Part shown: one piece after another, positions 1-7,990 of the stretch | Numbering within the stretch: the stretch's first letter is position 1 | Layout of the letters: every line of letters begins with the position of its first letter | Source of the DNA: an uncultured Eubacteriales bacterium | GTDB taxonomy: Bacteria > Bacillota > Clostridia > Tissierellales > Peptoniphilaceae | DNA: 64,000 bases | Direction: 5' to 3' | NCBI GenBank assembly: GCA_900540185.1 | Contig: UQFH01000007.1 | Span: 1-64,000 of the forward strand | Notes under the pieces: generated by a model | Told to the model about the DNA's origin: nothing | The model's database searches: none | Seen by the model: only the letters and a program-made list of their open reading frames with translations | Program-made: the position numbers and the translations under genes

Positions 1-57
1 GGCAGTAAAAATTCTGCACTTCGTGTTATTCATCAATTTTATCGAAAAATTAAAAAT

Positions 58-90
58 ATAGAGGAGGTAGAAATATCTCCTCTATTTTAT
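58..90. terminator. Hairpin with flanking A and T runs
   Basis: The arms ATAGAGGAG (58-66) and CTCCTCTAT (77-85) are perfectly complementary. A T run follows and an A run precedes, so it could stop transcription in either direction. The gene it would serve lies outside the window or has been lost. Confidence 0.55.
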
Positions 91-455
91 ATGTATTTAT
101 TGGAGTACACTTTCTTCATAAAATTTTGTTTTTGGAAAATATTTTTTTATGTATTTTGTGTTAGCTGTAAATTCTTTTACATAAAACTATCTATGGAGAG
201 TTTTACTCCCATATAAATTATAGAAGCTTTAGACTTTAAAAATCCAATAAAAAAAGAAGGTCAAGCCTTCTCTTTACTCCATAATTTTAAAATAGAACGT
301 CGCAATTTTAGCAAAAATTTATATGCTAATTTTTAGGATAAATCGATGTATAACGCATAGTACAGTTTTTTCGCGAATGAGGTGTGCTAGTGCACACCGC
401 AACGAGCGAATAAAACGAAACAAGCGTTAGACGCGATTTAGACAAAAATTAAAAG

Positions 456-492
456 AAAAACCCGCCTGATGGATAAAAATCCACCAAGCGGG
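456..492 (-). terminator. Terminator downstream of the 571-993 gene
   Basis: The arms CCCGC and GCGGG (461-492), with inner TGGAT/ATCCA pairing, are followed on the minus strand by a T run. It lies where the HK/RR/hypothetical operon should end, and it is also the hairpin part of a family A element. Confidence 0.65.
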
Positions 493-570
493 AAAATCAA
501 AAACAAAACAATAGGAGTACTCTATTATTATATAATCCCGTTTCGGTTTTTTGTTTACATAAAAGTTACA

Positions 571-993
571 TTATTTGAATACAAAGTAGTCAAGGTCCGG
601 GAAAGCGCTTTCGAGCTTGTTTAGAGCGGACTCGGAAAAAGAGTAGAGGTTTCTAAAATCGTTTATTTGATAGATGTCCTCACCGTCTTTTGTGAAGATG
701 ATGTTATAAATCGGGTATTCCGAAAGGTAGCAGATGAGTTTTACTTTTTTATCGTCATCAAGTTCATCTTGCCAGATTTCCCATTTCGAAAACCCTTCAT
801 TATCTTCTCCCACTTTTTTCGCAGTTTCCGTTTTTAAAAGGTCGTAGCCGTTGTAAAATGCGTCGTCGTCTTTGAACTGTTCCTCCGGAAATGCGACTTT
901 GTAGCCGTCTGATTCCTCGACAAGAAATCTCACCATTTGACATCTCAAATCCACTTCTTCACTGATATATGTGTGTGCATAAATTTTACTCAT
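571..993 (-). CDS. Hypothetical acidic protein, third gene of the two-component operon
   Basis: A soluble 140-residue protein, rich in Asp, Glu and aromatics, with no signal peptide or membrane segment. I do not recognise the family. The start is supported by AGGTGATGAA directly before the ATG. It begins 9 bases after the response regulator stop, so it is probably co-transcribed with the kinase and regulator; this suggests, but does not show, an accessory role in the same stress or antibiotic response. Its stop codon lies inside the distal end of a family A element. Confidence 0.7.
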   Translation of the reverse strand: MSKIYAHTYISEEVDLRCQMVRFLVEESDGYKVAFPEEQFKDDDAFYNGYDLLKTETAKKVGEDNEGFSKWEIWQDELDDDKKVKLICYLSEYPIYNIIFTKDGEDIYQINDFRNLYSFSESALNKLESAFPDLDYFVFK

Positions 994-1001
994 TTCATCA
1001 C

Positions 1002-1610
1002 CTATAGTTTTCCTTTCAAATATTTTACCGCAAGTTCGGTTCTGTCGCGAGTGCCGGTCTTTAAAAGTATTTGCGACACGTGGTTTCTCACCGTGCCTTC
1101 GCTTAGAAAAAGTTTTTCCCCTATTTCTTTGTTGTTCATTCCGTCCGCCAAAAGCTCCAAAACGTCGAGTTCTCTTTTGGTAAGATTTTCCGGTTTTTTC
1201 TCCGCGACTACATTTATCGCAATTTTATAAACGTCGGGGTCAAACACGATTTTTCCGTTATAAACCGCTTCTATTGCGGGTTTTAAATCCTCAATATTGT
1301 CTTTAAGTACATAGCCTTTTGCGCCTTTTTCAACTGCATTTTTTATATATTCCTCTTCGCTGAAAGTTGTGAGAAGAAGAATTTTTGCGTTTTTATCGCT
1401 CTCAATTATTTTTTCCGTCGCCCAAATTCCGTCATATTCGTCCATTCTTATATCCAAAAGAACCACGTCGGGATGAAGTCTTTTAAATTCCTCAAGTGCC
1501 TCTTTTCCGTTCGACGCTGTTCCGACAACTTCAATTCCCATTGCCCCGAGGATTGTCACCAGACTTTTCACGACGATTTTGTCGTCATCAACAACTATAA
1601 CCCGCATCAT
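1002..1610 (-). CDS. NarL/FixJ-family response regulator
   Basis: A 202-residue two-component response regulator. The receiver domain (about residues 1-120) has the acidic pocket VVDDD near the N-terminus, the phospho-acceptor Asp53 in LLDIRM, and Lys near 103. The C-terminal LuxR-type helix-turn-helix (about 140-195) carries LTKRELDVLELLADG and the recognition part SEGTVRNHVSQIL. The gene starts two bases beyond the kinase stop, so the two are translationally linked. By analogy with LiaSR- or YxjML-like pairs it probably controls the divergent ABC exporter at 2744-5720. An inverted repeat at 2661-2672 is a candidate binding site. Confidence 0.9.
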   Translation of the reverse strand: MMRVIVVDDDKIVVKSLVTILGAMGIEVVGTASNGKEALEEFKRLHPDVVLLDIRMDEYDGIWATEKIIESDKNAKILLLTTFSEEEYIKNAVEKGAKGYVLKDNIEDLKPAIEAVYNGKIVFDPDVYKIAINVVAEKKPENLTKRELDVLELLADGMNNKEIGEKLFLSEGTVRNHVSQILLKTGTRDRTELAVKYLKGKL

Positions 1611-1611
1611 A

Positions 1612-2628
1612 TCACCTCTTTTTCGGATAGCTCATTATAATTTTAAAGCCGTCTTTTGTATCTATGTTGAAATATCCGCCGCGCGCATGTGAAAATCTCT
1701 CCATGGAGATAATTCCAAGACCCGGCGTAAATTCGCTCGGCGCCTCACCGTCGCTGTATAAACTGATTCTAAAAAATCCGGGCTCTTCGACGATTTCGAG
1801 TCTTGCTTCATTCGAGTCTGAGTGATTTATAATATTTGTCACGCCCTCTTTTAAAAGCTCGACAAGCTCTCTTTTTGTGGCTTTGTCCATGCTCTTTTCC
1901 GTGATTTTGTATTCGAGCGACACGCTGTTTTTTTGGAGTTCATCCTTTAAAATCTCCGCTTCATTCAAAAGGCTTATATTTTCATCCGAAAGCGTGTGTA
2001 GCGTTTTTCGAATTTCCTTTAATCCGGCTTCGAGCCTTTCAATTGTGCCGTCAATTTCGTCGTAGCCGTGCTCAATTTTAAACGCCTTTAATTCCAAAAT
2101 CGTGCCGGTCAAAGTGTGCCCGATGATGTGGTGAAGACTTCCTAAAAGATTTTTTCTCTCCTCGACTTTAATTCTCTCGTCGTAGATATATCTTTCTTCG
2201 CGCCTTGTCTTTTCAATGAGCCGCTTTTGAAGCGCCTCCTTGTCCTTTCTTATTTCCACATTTTTTATATATTCATCGAGTTTAAAGATTCTTTCGAATG
2301 AAACCGCCGTAAATCCCGCCGCTAAATATATAAAGAGTTCATAAAACTCCGTTTTTATAAAAAATAATATAATAAACGACAACAGCTCGAGCGGTCTTAA
2401 AAGGAAGTTCATCCCTATAAGAACGAGTGCATATGCGGAGTTGACATCGTTTTTCAAGATTAAATAAGTCGCCAAAAGAAATGTGGCACCTCTTACAATT
2501 TCTATCTTTTTATTTTTGAACGGTTTAAAAAGTGCAAACAAATATGATGCAAGAATCGCAGCTATCGAATTTAAATTTAAAAAGCACAGATAGATGCACA
2601 GTGCCGTAATTGTTCCGAAATAAATCAT
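1612..2628 (-). CDS. NarL-type sensor histidine kinase
   Basis: A 338-residue membrane kinase. The N-terminal third holds about four to five hydrophobic segments with little extracellular loop, typical of intramembrane-sensing kinases. A HisKA_3 segment follows, with the phospho-acceptor in SLHHIIGH (His166 from this start; the usual Asp after His is His here). The HATPase has an N-box (KEGVTNIINHSD) and a G-box (PGLGIISM). I chose the ATG at 2628 because GGAGG lies five bases ahead; an upstream TTG at 2640 overlaps the ribosome site. It sits in an operon with the regulator at 1002-1610. Confidence 0.9.
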   Translation of the reverse strand: MIYFGTITALCIYLCFLNLNSIAAILASYLFALFKPFKNKKIEIVRGATFLLATYLILKNDVNSAYALVLIGMNFLLRPLELLSFIILFFIKTEFYELFIYLAAGFTAVSFERIFKLDEYIKNVEIRKDKEALQKRLIEKTRREERYIYDERIKVEERKNLLGSLHHIIGHTLTGTILELKAFKIEHGYDEIDGTIERLEAGLKEIRKTLHTLSDENISLLNEAEILKDELQKNSVSLEYKITEKSMDKATKRELVELLKEGVTNIINHSDSNEARLEIVEEPGFFRISLYSDGEAPSEFTPGLGIISMERFSHARGGYFNIDTKDGFKIIMSYPKKR

Positions 2629-2660
2629 GAGCGCCTCCAATTAAATTATATCAAAAAAAG

Positions 2661-2672
2661 TGACATTTGTCA
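2661..2672. promoter_or_regulatory. Inverted repeat between divergent two-component and ABC operons
   Basis: TGACATTTGTCA is a perfect inverted repeat in the 115-base gap between the kinase (minus) and the ABC ATPase (plus). A second imperfect dyad (ATGAA/TTCAT) lies at about 2678-2696. The position suits a site for the NarL-type regulator at 1002-1610. This is an inference from symmetry and position only. Confidence 0.4.
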
Positions 2673-2743
2673 TGGTATGAAGTGATGATATTCATAAGAT
2701 TTTCATGGTCATTGTTGGTAGAATTAAATTAAGGAGGACAATT

Positions 2744-3676
2744 ATGGAATCAATAGTTGAAATTAGTAATTTAATTAAGAGATATAAGGAAAAACTTGCA
2801 TTAAACGGTTTAAATCTGACCCTTAAAAAGGGTACAATCCTCGGGCTTATCGGTCCGAACGGCAGCGGAAAGACGACGGCAATAAACTGTCTTTTGGGAC
2901 TTTTAAATTACGACTCGGGCGATATAAAGGTCTTCGGCGGCGAGCTAAAAACAAACAGCTATGACAAAAAACGCCGAATCGGAGTTGTGCCGCAAGACAT
3001 AGTTGTTTTTGACAAGCTCACGGTAAGAGAAAATATAAGTTATTTTTGCAGTCTTTATGTCGACGACTCGAAGAAGATTAAAACTTTGACTGAAGAAGCG
3101 ATGGAATTTACGGACATAAAAAAATATGAAAATTATTTTCCGAAAAAGCTCTCGGGCGGTTTAAAAAGAAGGCTTAACATCGCGTGCGGTATCGCGCATA
3201 AACCGGACTTTCTCGTGCTTGACGAGCCGACCGTTGCGGTCGACGCCGAAAGCAGAAGTTTTATTTTAAATCAAATAAAAAATCTTCGTGATCAGGGTGT
3301 TTCCGTCATCTATACCACGCACTATATGGAAGAGGTGGAGGAGATTGCGGACGAAATCGTAATCATAAAAGACGGTCAAAACATCGCAAGCGGCTCGCTT
3401 TATGATTTGCTTTCAATGATTGATGAAAAGGAAAAAATCCGCGTCGACTTGGGCGATAAAGGCGAGCTCAAAAATGAATTTTTAAAACTCGAAAATGTAA
3501 AAAATGTCGATTTTAAAGATGCAATTTACGAGATTTCGTTCCAAAATGAAGAGAATAATATGAGAAAGATGATTGAGTATTTGGACAAAAACAATTTGGT
3601 CTACAATCATATTTACTCCGAAAAACCGCGACTCAATCAAATCTATCTCGAACTCACGGGAAAGGAGCTCAAATAA
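2744..3676 (+). CDS. ABC transporter ATP-binding protein
   Basis: ATPase of an ABC-2 type exporter, about 310 residues from this start. Visible motifs are Walker A GPNGSGKTT, signature LSGGLKRRL, Walker B FLVLDEPT and H-loop TTHY. The C-terminal 80 residues form the extension common in drug or lantibiotic exporters. The start at 2744 is set by AAGGAGG at 2731-2737; an upstream in-frame ATG at 2705 has no ribosome site. Two permease genes follow with touching or overlapping ends, so this is the first gene of a three-gene exporter operon, probably for antimicrobial resistance. Confidence 0.92.
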   Translation: MESIVEISNLIKRYKEKLALNGLNLTLKKGTILGLIGPNGSGKTTAINCLLGLLNYDSGDIKVFGGELKTNSYDKKRRIGVVPQDIVVFDKLTVRENISYFCSLYVDDSKKIKTLTEEAMEFTDIKKYENYFPKKLSGGLKRRLNIACGIAHKPDFLVLDEPTVAVDAESRSFILNQIKNLRDQGVSVIYTTHYMEEVEEIADEIVIIKDGQNIASGSLYDLLSMIDEKEKIRVDLGDKGELKNEFLKLENVKNVDFKDAIYEISFQNEENNMRKMIEYLDKNNLVYNHIYSEKPRLNQIYLELTGKELK

Positions 3677-4687
3677 ATGATGTACGGTTTAAAAAACTAC
3701 TTTCGCTCTAAGGGCAATGTGTTTTGGAGTTTTGTGTTTCCGATAATTTTAATAACGATAATAAACACAATGTTCAGCCAAAAGGATGTCGCAATAAAAA
3801 TAGCGAGTGAAAACCCTGAATACACTGCATTTTTTAAAGAGCTCGACAATTTCGAATTCGTCGAAACAACGGACCCTAAAAAGGATTTAATGAACAAAAA
3901 ACTAGACGTCTTTATCGACAAAAACGGCGAGATGATGAGTAAAAGAAAGGATATAAACACCTTTGTCGCAAACTATTTCATGAGTTCATACGACAGGCTT
4001 AAACGTGATCCGGCGGCGACATCGGAAGTTTTAAAAGGACTAAAAAAAATTAAAGAGCCGACCGATAATTTAAAGTTTATCACTATGCAAACGCTCTTTT
4101 CAATACTCATAATGACCGCGTTTTACTCCGCATTCGGCGGACTTGAAGTCTCGGGACTCTTAAATCCGATAAACAACGACATTGCACAAAGAATTTTGAT
4201 GGCAGGGAAGTCGAAGGTAAAAATTCTCCTTCAATTTTCGCTCTCAAATCTTTTAATCTCGGTGCTTCCGGTAATCGTGTCGACCCTCTATGCGGTCTAT
4301 GTGCTTAAAATCGATTTAATAACAAAACCGCTCCTAACAATCATTCCAATTGCGGTTCTAGTCCTTTTCGGCTTTTCTTTCGGACTTTTCTTCGGCAGTT
4401 TCAACGCCGGCGACTTCACAAACGCGCTCATACTTGTATTCATGCTTGCAATGAGTTTTATGTCGGGAATGAGCGGCAACAATATAATCATCACGATTCT
4501 TCAAAAAGTGCCATTTCTTCTAAAAATAAATCCGATGTTTATGGCTGTAAAAAATCTCACATTCATAAACACCGGCGTACGAGATTCAATAAATCTTACG
4601 GAAATGCTTACAATTGTTGCTATTTCAGTGGTTCTCATAACAATCGCAGCAATAAGACTAGGGAGGAAACGCTATGACAGTATTTAA
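3677..4687 (+). CDS. ABC-2 type transporter permease
   Basis: A 336-residue membrane protein. It has an N-terminal hydrophobic segment (VFWSFVFPIILITII), a soluble extracytoplasmic stretch of about 120 residues, then five to six hydrophobic segments. This is the usual ABC-2 permease layout. The start follows the ATPase stop directly, with AAAGGAG ahead of it. It overlaps the next permease by 14 bases. It probably forms a heterodimeric channel with that permease and the ATPase. Confidence 0.85.
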   Translation: MMYGLKNYFRSKGNVFWSFVFPIILITIINTMFSQKDVAIKIASENPEYTAFFKELDNFEFVETTDPKKDLMNKKLDVFIDKNGEMMSKRKDINTFVANYFMSSYDRLKRDPAATSEVLKGLKKIKEPTDNLKFITMQTLFSILIMTAFYSAFGGLEVSGLLNPINNDIAQRILMAGKSKVKILLQFSLSNLLISVLPVIVSTLYAVYVLKIDLITKPLLTIIPIAVLVLFGFSFGLFFGSFNAGDFTNALILVFMLAMSFMSGMSGNNIIITILQKVPFLLKINPMFMAVKNLTFINTGVRDSINLTEMLTIVAISVVLITIAAIRLGRKRYDSI

Positions 4688-5720
4688 AACAATTCTTATA
4701 CTACTGAAAAGAAATTTTATCTATGCAATTCTGTCGCTTACGTCGATATTTATAATGATTCCTTTTCTCACGGACAACTCAAACGATACAATCGGTTTAA
4801 ACTTCAACTCGTGCTATGTAGGAGATATTGAAAACGCCACTTATGAAGAAAAAAATCTTATAAAATATCTAGAAAAATATAACATAAAAAAAGAAAGTTA
4901 CAACAGCGACGAAACTTTGATTGCAAACAAAATGCGTGCCTACTCAATAATTGTCGACCTCACAAAACCCCAAGGCGAGGATAGAGTTTCTGTAAACTCG
5001 AGCCTTTTAAACCTTGAAGTGCATCAATTTCTCGGCTATCTAAACTACTACAAAGACTTTGACAAAGCAAATGAACTAATGAAAAAAGAAGTTCCGATGA
5101 AAATAATCGGCGAAGCGGACTCCGAAAAAAAAGAGGTGCTAAATGCATTTCTCATGTATCAAATTTCGCTCTTTATAATGATGCTTTCGGGAAAAATACT
5201 CTCGCTCATATACAACGAAGATTTGAAAAAAAGACAAATAATATCTTCAATCACACCGAAAAAATTCACACTAAACATCATACTCGGAATGCTTTTGATT
5301 TTATTTGTCGCGGTCATAATAACAATGGGAGCGTCGTCACTCTTTATAAAATATGGCACAAAAGACTTTATGTACAGCTTTATAAACTTTATGTTCTTTG
5401 GAATTTCGATGATTTCACTTGCAAATCTCATTTCAAAAGTTTCAAAAAATACAAAAATCGCAGACAGATTCGCAAGCTCAGTAACACTCATCCTTGCGTT
5501 CACATCGGGTGCGTTCATTCCACCGCAATTTGCAAATGAAAATGTTATAAAATTCGGAAAACTCTTTCCGGAATACTACGCCATCCAAAATGTCTATGAA
5601 GGAAAATGGTCAAACTTAGCTATAAAGAACATTGCAATCATGCTCCTCTTTGCAATCATATACTTTACAATTTCAATATATTATGAAAAATTCTTCCAAA
5701 AAGGCAAGAAAAATTTGTAA
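4674..5720 (+). CDS. ABC-2 type transporter permease, second subunit
   Basis: A 348-residue permease with the same layout as its neighbour: an N-terminal membrane segment, a large external domain (about residues 40-160) and five or six C-terminal membrane segments. The start overlaps the previous gene and has GGGAGG ahead of it. A strong terminator follows at 5722-5756. The substrate is unknown; the linkage to a NarL-type two-component system favours export of or defence against membrane-active compounds. Confidence 0.85.
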   Translation: MTVFKTILILLKRNFIYAILSLTSIFIMIPFLTDNSNDTIGLNFNSCYVGDIENATYEEKNLIKYLEKYNIKKESYNSDETLIANKMRAYSIIVDLTKPQGEDRVSVNSSLLNLEVHQFLGYLNYYKDFDKANELMKKEVPMKIIGEADSEKKEVLNAFLMYQISLFIMMLSGKILSLIYNEDLKKRQIISSITPKKFTLNIILGMLLILFVAVIITMGASSLFIKYGTKDFMYSFINFMFFGISMISLANLISKVSKNTKIADRFASSVTLILAFTSGAFIPPQFANENVIKFGKLFPEYYAIQNVYEGKWSNLAIKNIAIMLLFAIIYFTISIYYEKFFQKGKKNL

Positions 5721-5721
5721 G

Positions 5722-5757
5722 AAAAAAGCACCCTCGCTAGATGGGGTGCTTTTTTCG
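5722..5757 (+). terminator. Terminator of the ABC exporter operon
   Basis: The arms GCACCC (5728-5733) and GGGTGC (5744-5749) are followed by six T bases, immediately after the second permease. The same hairpin heads the family A element that follows; other family A copies also start with a terminator-like hairpin whose loop includes CTCG. Confidence 0.85.
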
Positions 5758-6230
5758 TATTATGTTTAAAACAATAGGAGTACATTCGTGAAAAACACGA
5801 ATATCATGAAAAAAAATATATAGATTATGATTAATCCATAATCCATTAACAATAGGAGTACATTACTAGTATACCTCCACTAAAGCGAAAAATAGTAACA
5901 AAATAGTTAAATTTTATATATTTTTAATTGTTTTTTCATATTCTTTTACAATTATGAGACCAAAAACTCTCTATTTCAAAAATCGGGTGGAAATTTAAAA
6001 ACAAAAGATAAATTCCAATTTTAAATTTTAAGAAATAAATACAACCCACAGATTTTTGTTACTATTTTGTAACCAATTAAAATTAATTGAAATGTAAAAT
6101 AAAGCTGTACTCCTATTTGTTATGTAGAAATATTTGTCTCATAAAATATTTCGACCATAAGATTTTTTTCATGATATTGTAGGCAAACTCGCCTACAAAC
6201 TGTACTCCTATTATTAAACATATTTGGAAA

Positions 6231-6258
6231 AAGCCATCTTTAACGAGATGGTTTTTTT
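6231..6258. terminator. Terminator-like hairpin of a family A element
   Basis: The arms CCATCT and AGATGG have a TTAACG loop and are flanked by A and T runs, so it could work on either strand. On the minus strand it heads the long family A copy at 6040-6258. Confidence 0.6.
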
Positions 6259-6394
6259 CATTTTGTAAAATTGTTTTATTTTTGTAACCAAAACCGCCTA
6301 CATATATGCTAATATATAGTTGTACTCCTATTGTTTTGTTTTTGATTTTCCCGCTTGTTAAGTAGTTTTACTTTAACAAGCGGGTTTTTCTTTA

Positions 6395-6627
6395 CATAAT
6401 TCTAATTTTTGCTAAAATTGCGACTAACACTCGTTCGAATTTTTCAACCCTCGACGTACTTATCAGTACGCCTCAGGCAGTAAAAATTAAGCATAATTCT
6501 AATTTTTGCTAAAATTGCGACTAACACTTGTTCGAATTTTTCAACCCTCGACGTACTTGCCAGTACGCCTCGGGCAGTAAAAATTCTGCACTTCGTGTTA
6601 TTCATCAATTTTATCGAAAAATTAAAG
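6395..6627. repeat. 94-base tandem duplication and shared flank
   Basis: Bases 6395-6488 and 6492-6585 are near-identical copies, each ending in a small dyad (GTACTT..CAGTAC) and GGCAGTAAAAATT. The second copy continues into a sequence shared with the first 55 bases of the window. Nothing coding is seen. The block sits between the family A cluster and the coiled-coil gene. Confidence 0.75.
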
Positions 6628-6811
6628 TGGAGGGTGGTTAAGAATATCTTTTTTTTGGAGATCTTTATTGGAAAATTAATTTTCTAATAATTTTTATTTT
6701 TTGTATATTATTTTTCTTTATGTTTTTGAGTTAATTGTAATTTCTTCTACATAAAAACATCTATTAAGGGTTTTTCTCTCTCATAAATATCATATGACTG
6801 CTAAAAATAAT

Positions 6812-6840
6812 TTGCATAAAATTATATTTGGGTATATAAT
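6812..6840 (+). promoter_or_regulatory. Promoter of the coiled-coil protein gene
   Basis: TTGCAT (6812-6817) and TATAAT (6835-6840) are separated by 17 bases and lie 33 bases ahead of the ATG at 6873. It is a good sigma-A type match. Confidence 0.7.
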
Positions 6841-6872
6841 ATATATATAAGAGAACTAAAGGGAGGTATATT

Positions 6873-7283
6873 ATGAAAAAATTATTTACAACTATCGGAT
6901 TAGTTTTGGTTTCAGCACTCTTAATTGTGTCTTTAAAGAAAGGGACGTCTTTAAAAGTTGTTTCAAATGACAAAGAACAATTAAATTTAAATTCTGACTT
7001 AGCATCCATTGAAACTTCAATAGACAAAGAAGAAGCTGAAAAATATGAAAAAATCTCTGAAGGTTTGGAAGCTCAAATCAAAAATAGCAGAGAAGAAATA
7101 AGTGAATACGAAAAAGTATCTGAAATTATGGTAGATGAAATCAAAAATTACAGAAACGAAATTAACGAATACGAAAAAGTATCCGAAAAATTAGAAGACC
7201 AAATCAAAAATTACAGAAATGAAGTTAAAGAATACGAAAAAGTTTCCAAGGGTTTGGAAGACCAAATAAAAAACAACAGATAA
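6873..7283 (+). CDS. Secreted or membrane-anchored coiled-coil protein with 21-residue repeats
   Basis: A 136-residue protein I cannot assign to a family. Residues 1-20 are a hydrophobic signal or anchor segment (MKKLFTTIGLVLVSALLIVS). From about residue 53 to the end there are four tandem 21-residue units of the form EYEKVSE-LEDQIKNYRNE. Each unit is three heptads, so a long alpha-helical coiled coil is expected. The repeats exist in the DNA as 63-base units and could expand or contract. GGGAGG ahead of the ATG, the promoter at 6812-6840 and a terminator at 7292-7323 make this a genuine single-gene unit. A surface rod or adhesin-like role is possible but unproven. Confidence 0.8.
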   Translation: MKKLFTTIGLVLVSALLIVSLKKGTSLKVVSNDKEQLNLNSDLASIETSIDKEEAEKYEKISEGLEAQIKNSREEISEYEKVSEIMVDEIKNYRNEINEYEKVSEKLEDQIKNYRNEVKEYEKVSKGLEDQIKNNR

Positions 7284-7291
7284 AATTCAAA

Positions 7292-7323
7292 AAAGACTCG
7301 AATGCATGCCACTCGAGTCTTTT
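7292..7323 (+). terminator. Terminator of the coiled-coil gene
   Basis: Perfect arms AAAGACTCGA (7292-7301) and TCGAGTCTTT (7313-7322) lie nine bases after the stop codon. Confidence 0.85.
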
Positions 7324-7376
7324 ACTATTTTAATTATATATAATTCCTGAGTCCGATATTCTCCTAAAATTTCCAC

Positions 7377-7402
7377 AAAAAAATCCGGAAAAAACCGGAT
7401 TT
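7377..7402 (-). terminator. Terminator downstream of veg
   Basis: AAATCCGG/CCGGATTT arms with a six-base loop are followed on the minus strand by a T run, 24 bases beyond the veg stop. Confidence 0.85.
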
Positions 7403-7425
7403 TGCTAAAACTTATATAGCGAGAG

Positions 7426-7656
7426 TTAAAGCCCCATGATCTTTACTCTCTCACAAAGCACGTCGCTATAAGAGTAACTTATAATGCTTTGGTCTTCGTT
7501 ATTTAAATAAACTTCCACTGTGAACACGCCGGGATACGCATTTACAATTTTTCCTTCTTTCTTCACGAGTTTGTTCCTTCCGTGGTCGGACTCGAGTTCA
7601 ACCGTTTCCCCTACTAAAGCGGCAATCTTTTTCTTAATATTCATTATATTTTGCAT
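7426..7656 (-). CDS. veg: Veg family protein
   Basis: A 76-residue protein matching the Veg/DUF1021 family over its whole length: VELESDHGRNKLVKKEGKIV, then YPGVFTVEV and ISYSYSDVL. Veg is a small, highly expressed Firmicutes protein; in Bacillus subtilis it stimulates biofilm matrix genes, and its fold is SH3-like. Family members begin near MNIKKKI, so an internal ATG at codon 5 is an alternative start; GGGAGG lies ahead of the first ATG. It is monocistronic, with its own terminator. Confidence 0.88.
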   Translation of the reverse strand: MQNIMNIKKKIAALVGETVELESDHGRNKLVKKEGKIVNAYPGVFTVEVYLNNEDQSIISYSYSDVLCERVKIMGL

Positions 7657-7814
7657 AATATCCTCCCGTAAATTTATTTACTCTTATCATTTAATTGTTT
7701 TTACATATATATCTTATCACATTTTTCTATTTTTGTCAATCCTATATATCATAATTATTAAATATTATTGAATTTTAATAACACTTTTGATATAAAATAT
7801 TGTAAAATTACATT

Positions 7815-7844
7815 AAAAAAGTGGGATATGGTTCCCACTTTTTT
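7815..7844. terminator. Terminator after the msrAB operon
   Basis: GTGGGA/TCCCAC arms (7821-7838) lie between runs of six A and six T. On the minus strand it directly follows the 45-residue gene. Confidence 0.8.
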
Positions 7845-7980
7845 ACCACCAGCCTTTTTTTCTGCTAGGCTTATTCTTTTTGTCATAACCGAAAATTTTT
7901 CTTGCAAGGAAGATTGAAATCAATCCCTTTATGAGTCTTACAATAAATATGTCGTTATTTTTTCTTTTTCTACCAAACAT
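7843..7980 (-). CDS. Small basic hypothetical protein (45 residues)
   Basis: A short ORF beginning MFGRKRKNN and ending RKKGWW, with a central amphipathic or hydrophobic stretch (IVRLIKGLISIFLARKIFG). The evidence that it is real is a strong ribosome site (AAGGAGG, five bases before the ATG), a 10-base gap from the gene before it, and a terminator directly at its stop. Function is unknown. The very basic ends around a hydrophobic core suggest membrane association. No homologue is recognised. Confidence 0.6.
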   Translation of the reverse strand: MFGRKRKNNDIFIVRLIKGLISIFLARKIFGYDKKNKPSRKKGWW

Positions 7981-7990
7981 AGTTTCCTCC

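Larger units (their letters stand above)
1..570. repeat. Gene-free left end made of intergenic repeat modules
   Basis: No credible gene is seen. Bases 1-55 match 6573-6627 almost exactly, and the similarity continues loosely to about 230 (compare 6628-6790), so this is a diverged copy of the region ahead of the coiled-coil gene at 6873. A perfect hairpin lies at 58-85 and a smaller one at about 257-272. Bases 370-410 form a nested hairpin (outer TTCGC/GCGAA, inner GGTGTGC/GCACACC) related to one at 44878-44918. Bases 461-560 carry one short family A element. Confidence 0.6.
5721..6405. repeat. Cluster of three family A structured intergenic elements
   Basis: No gene is seen. One element lies on the plus strand (5728-5915, boxes at 5773-5784 and 5851-5862). 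A long copy (6040-6258, boxes at 6201-6212 and 6106-6117) and a short copy (6270-6390, box at 6321-6332) lie on the minus strand. Long copies read: terminator-like hairpin, AATAGGAGTACA box, variable hairpin, ATATCATGAAAAAA, second variable hairpin, second box, an AT-rich stretch, then a TTACAAA-like end. Short copies keep one hairpin and one box. The box sequence is nearly invariant while stem sequences differ, so structure appears to be conserved. Confidence 0.65.
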
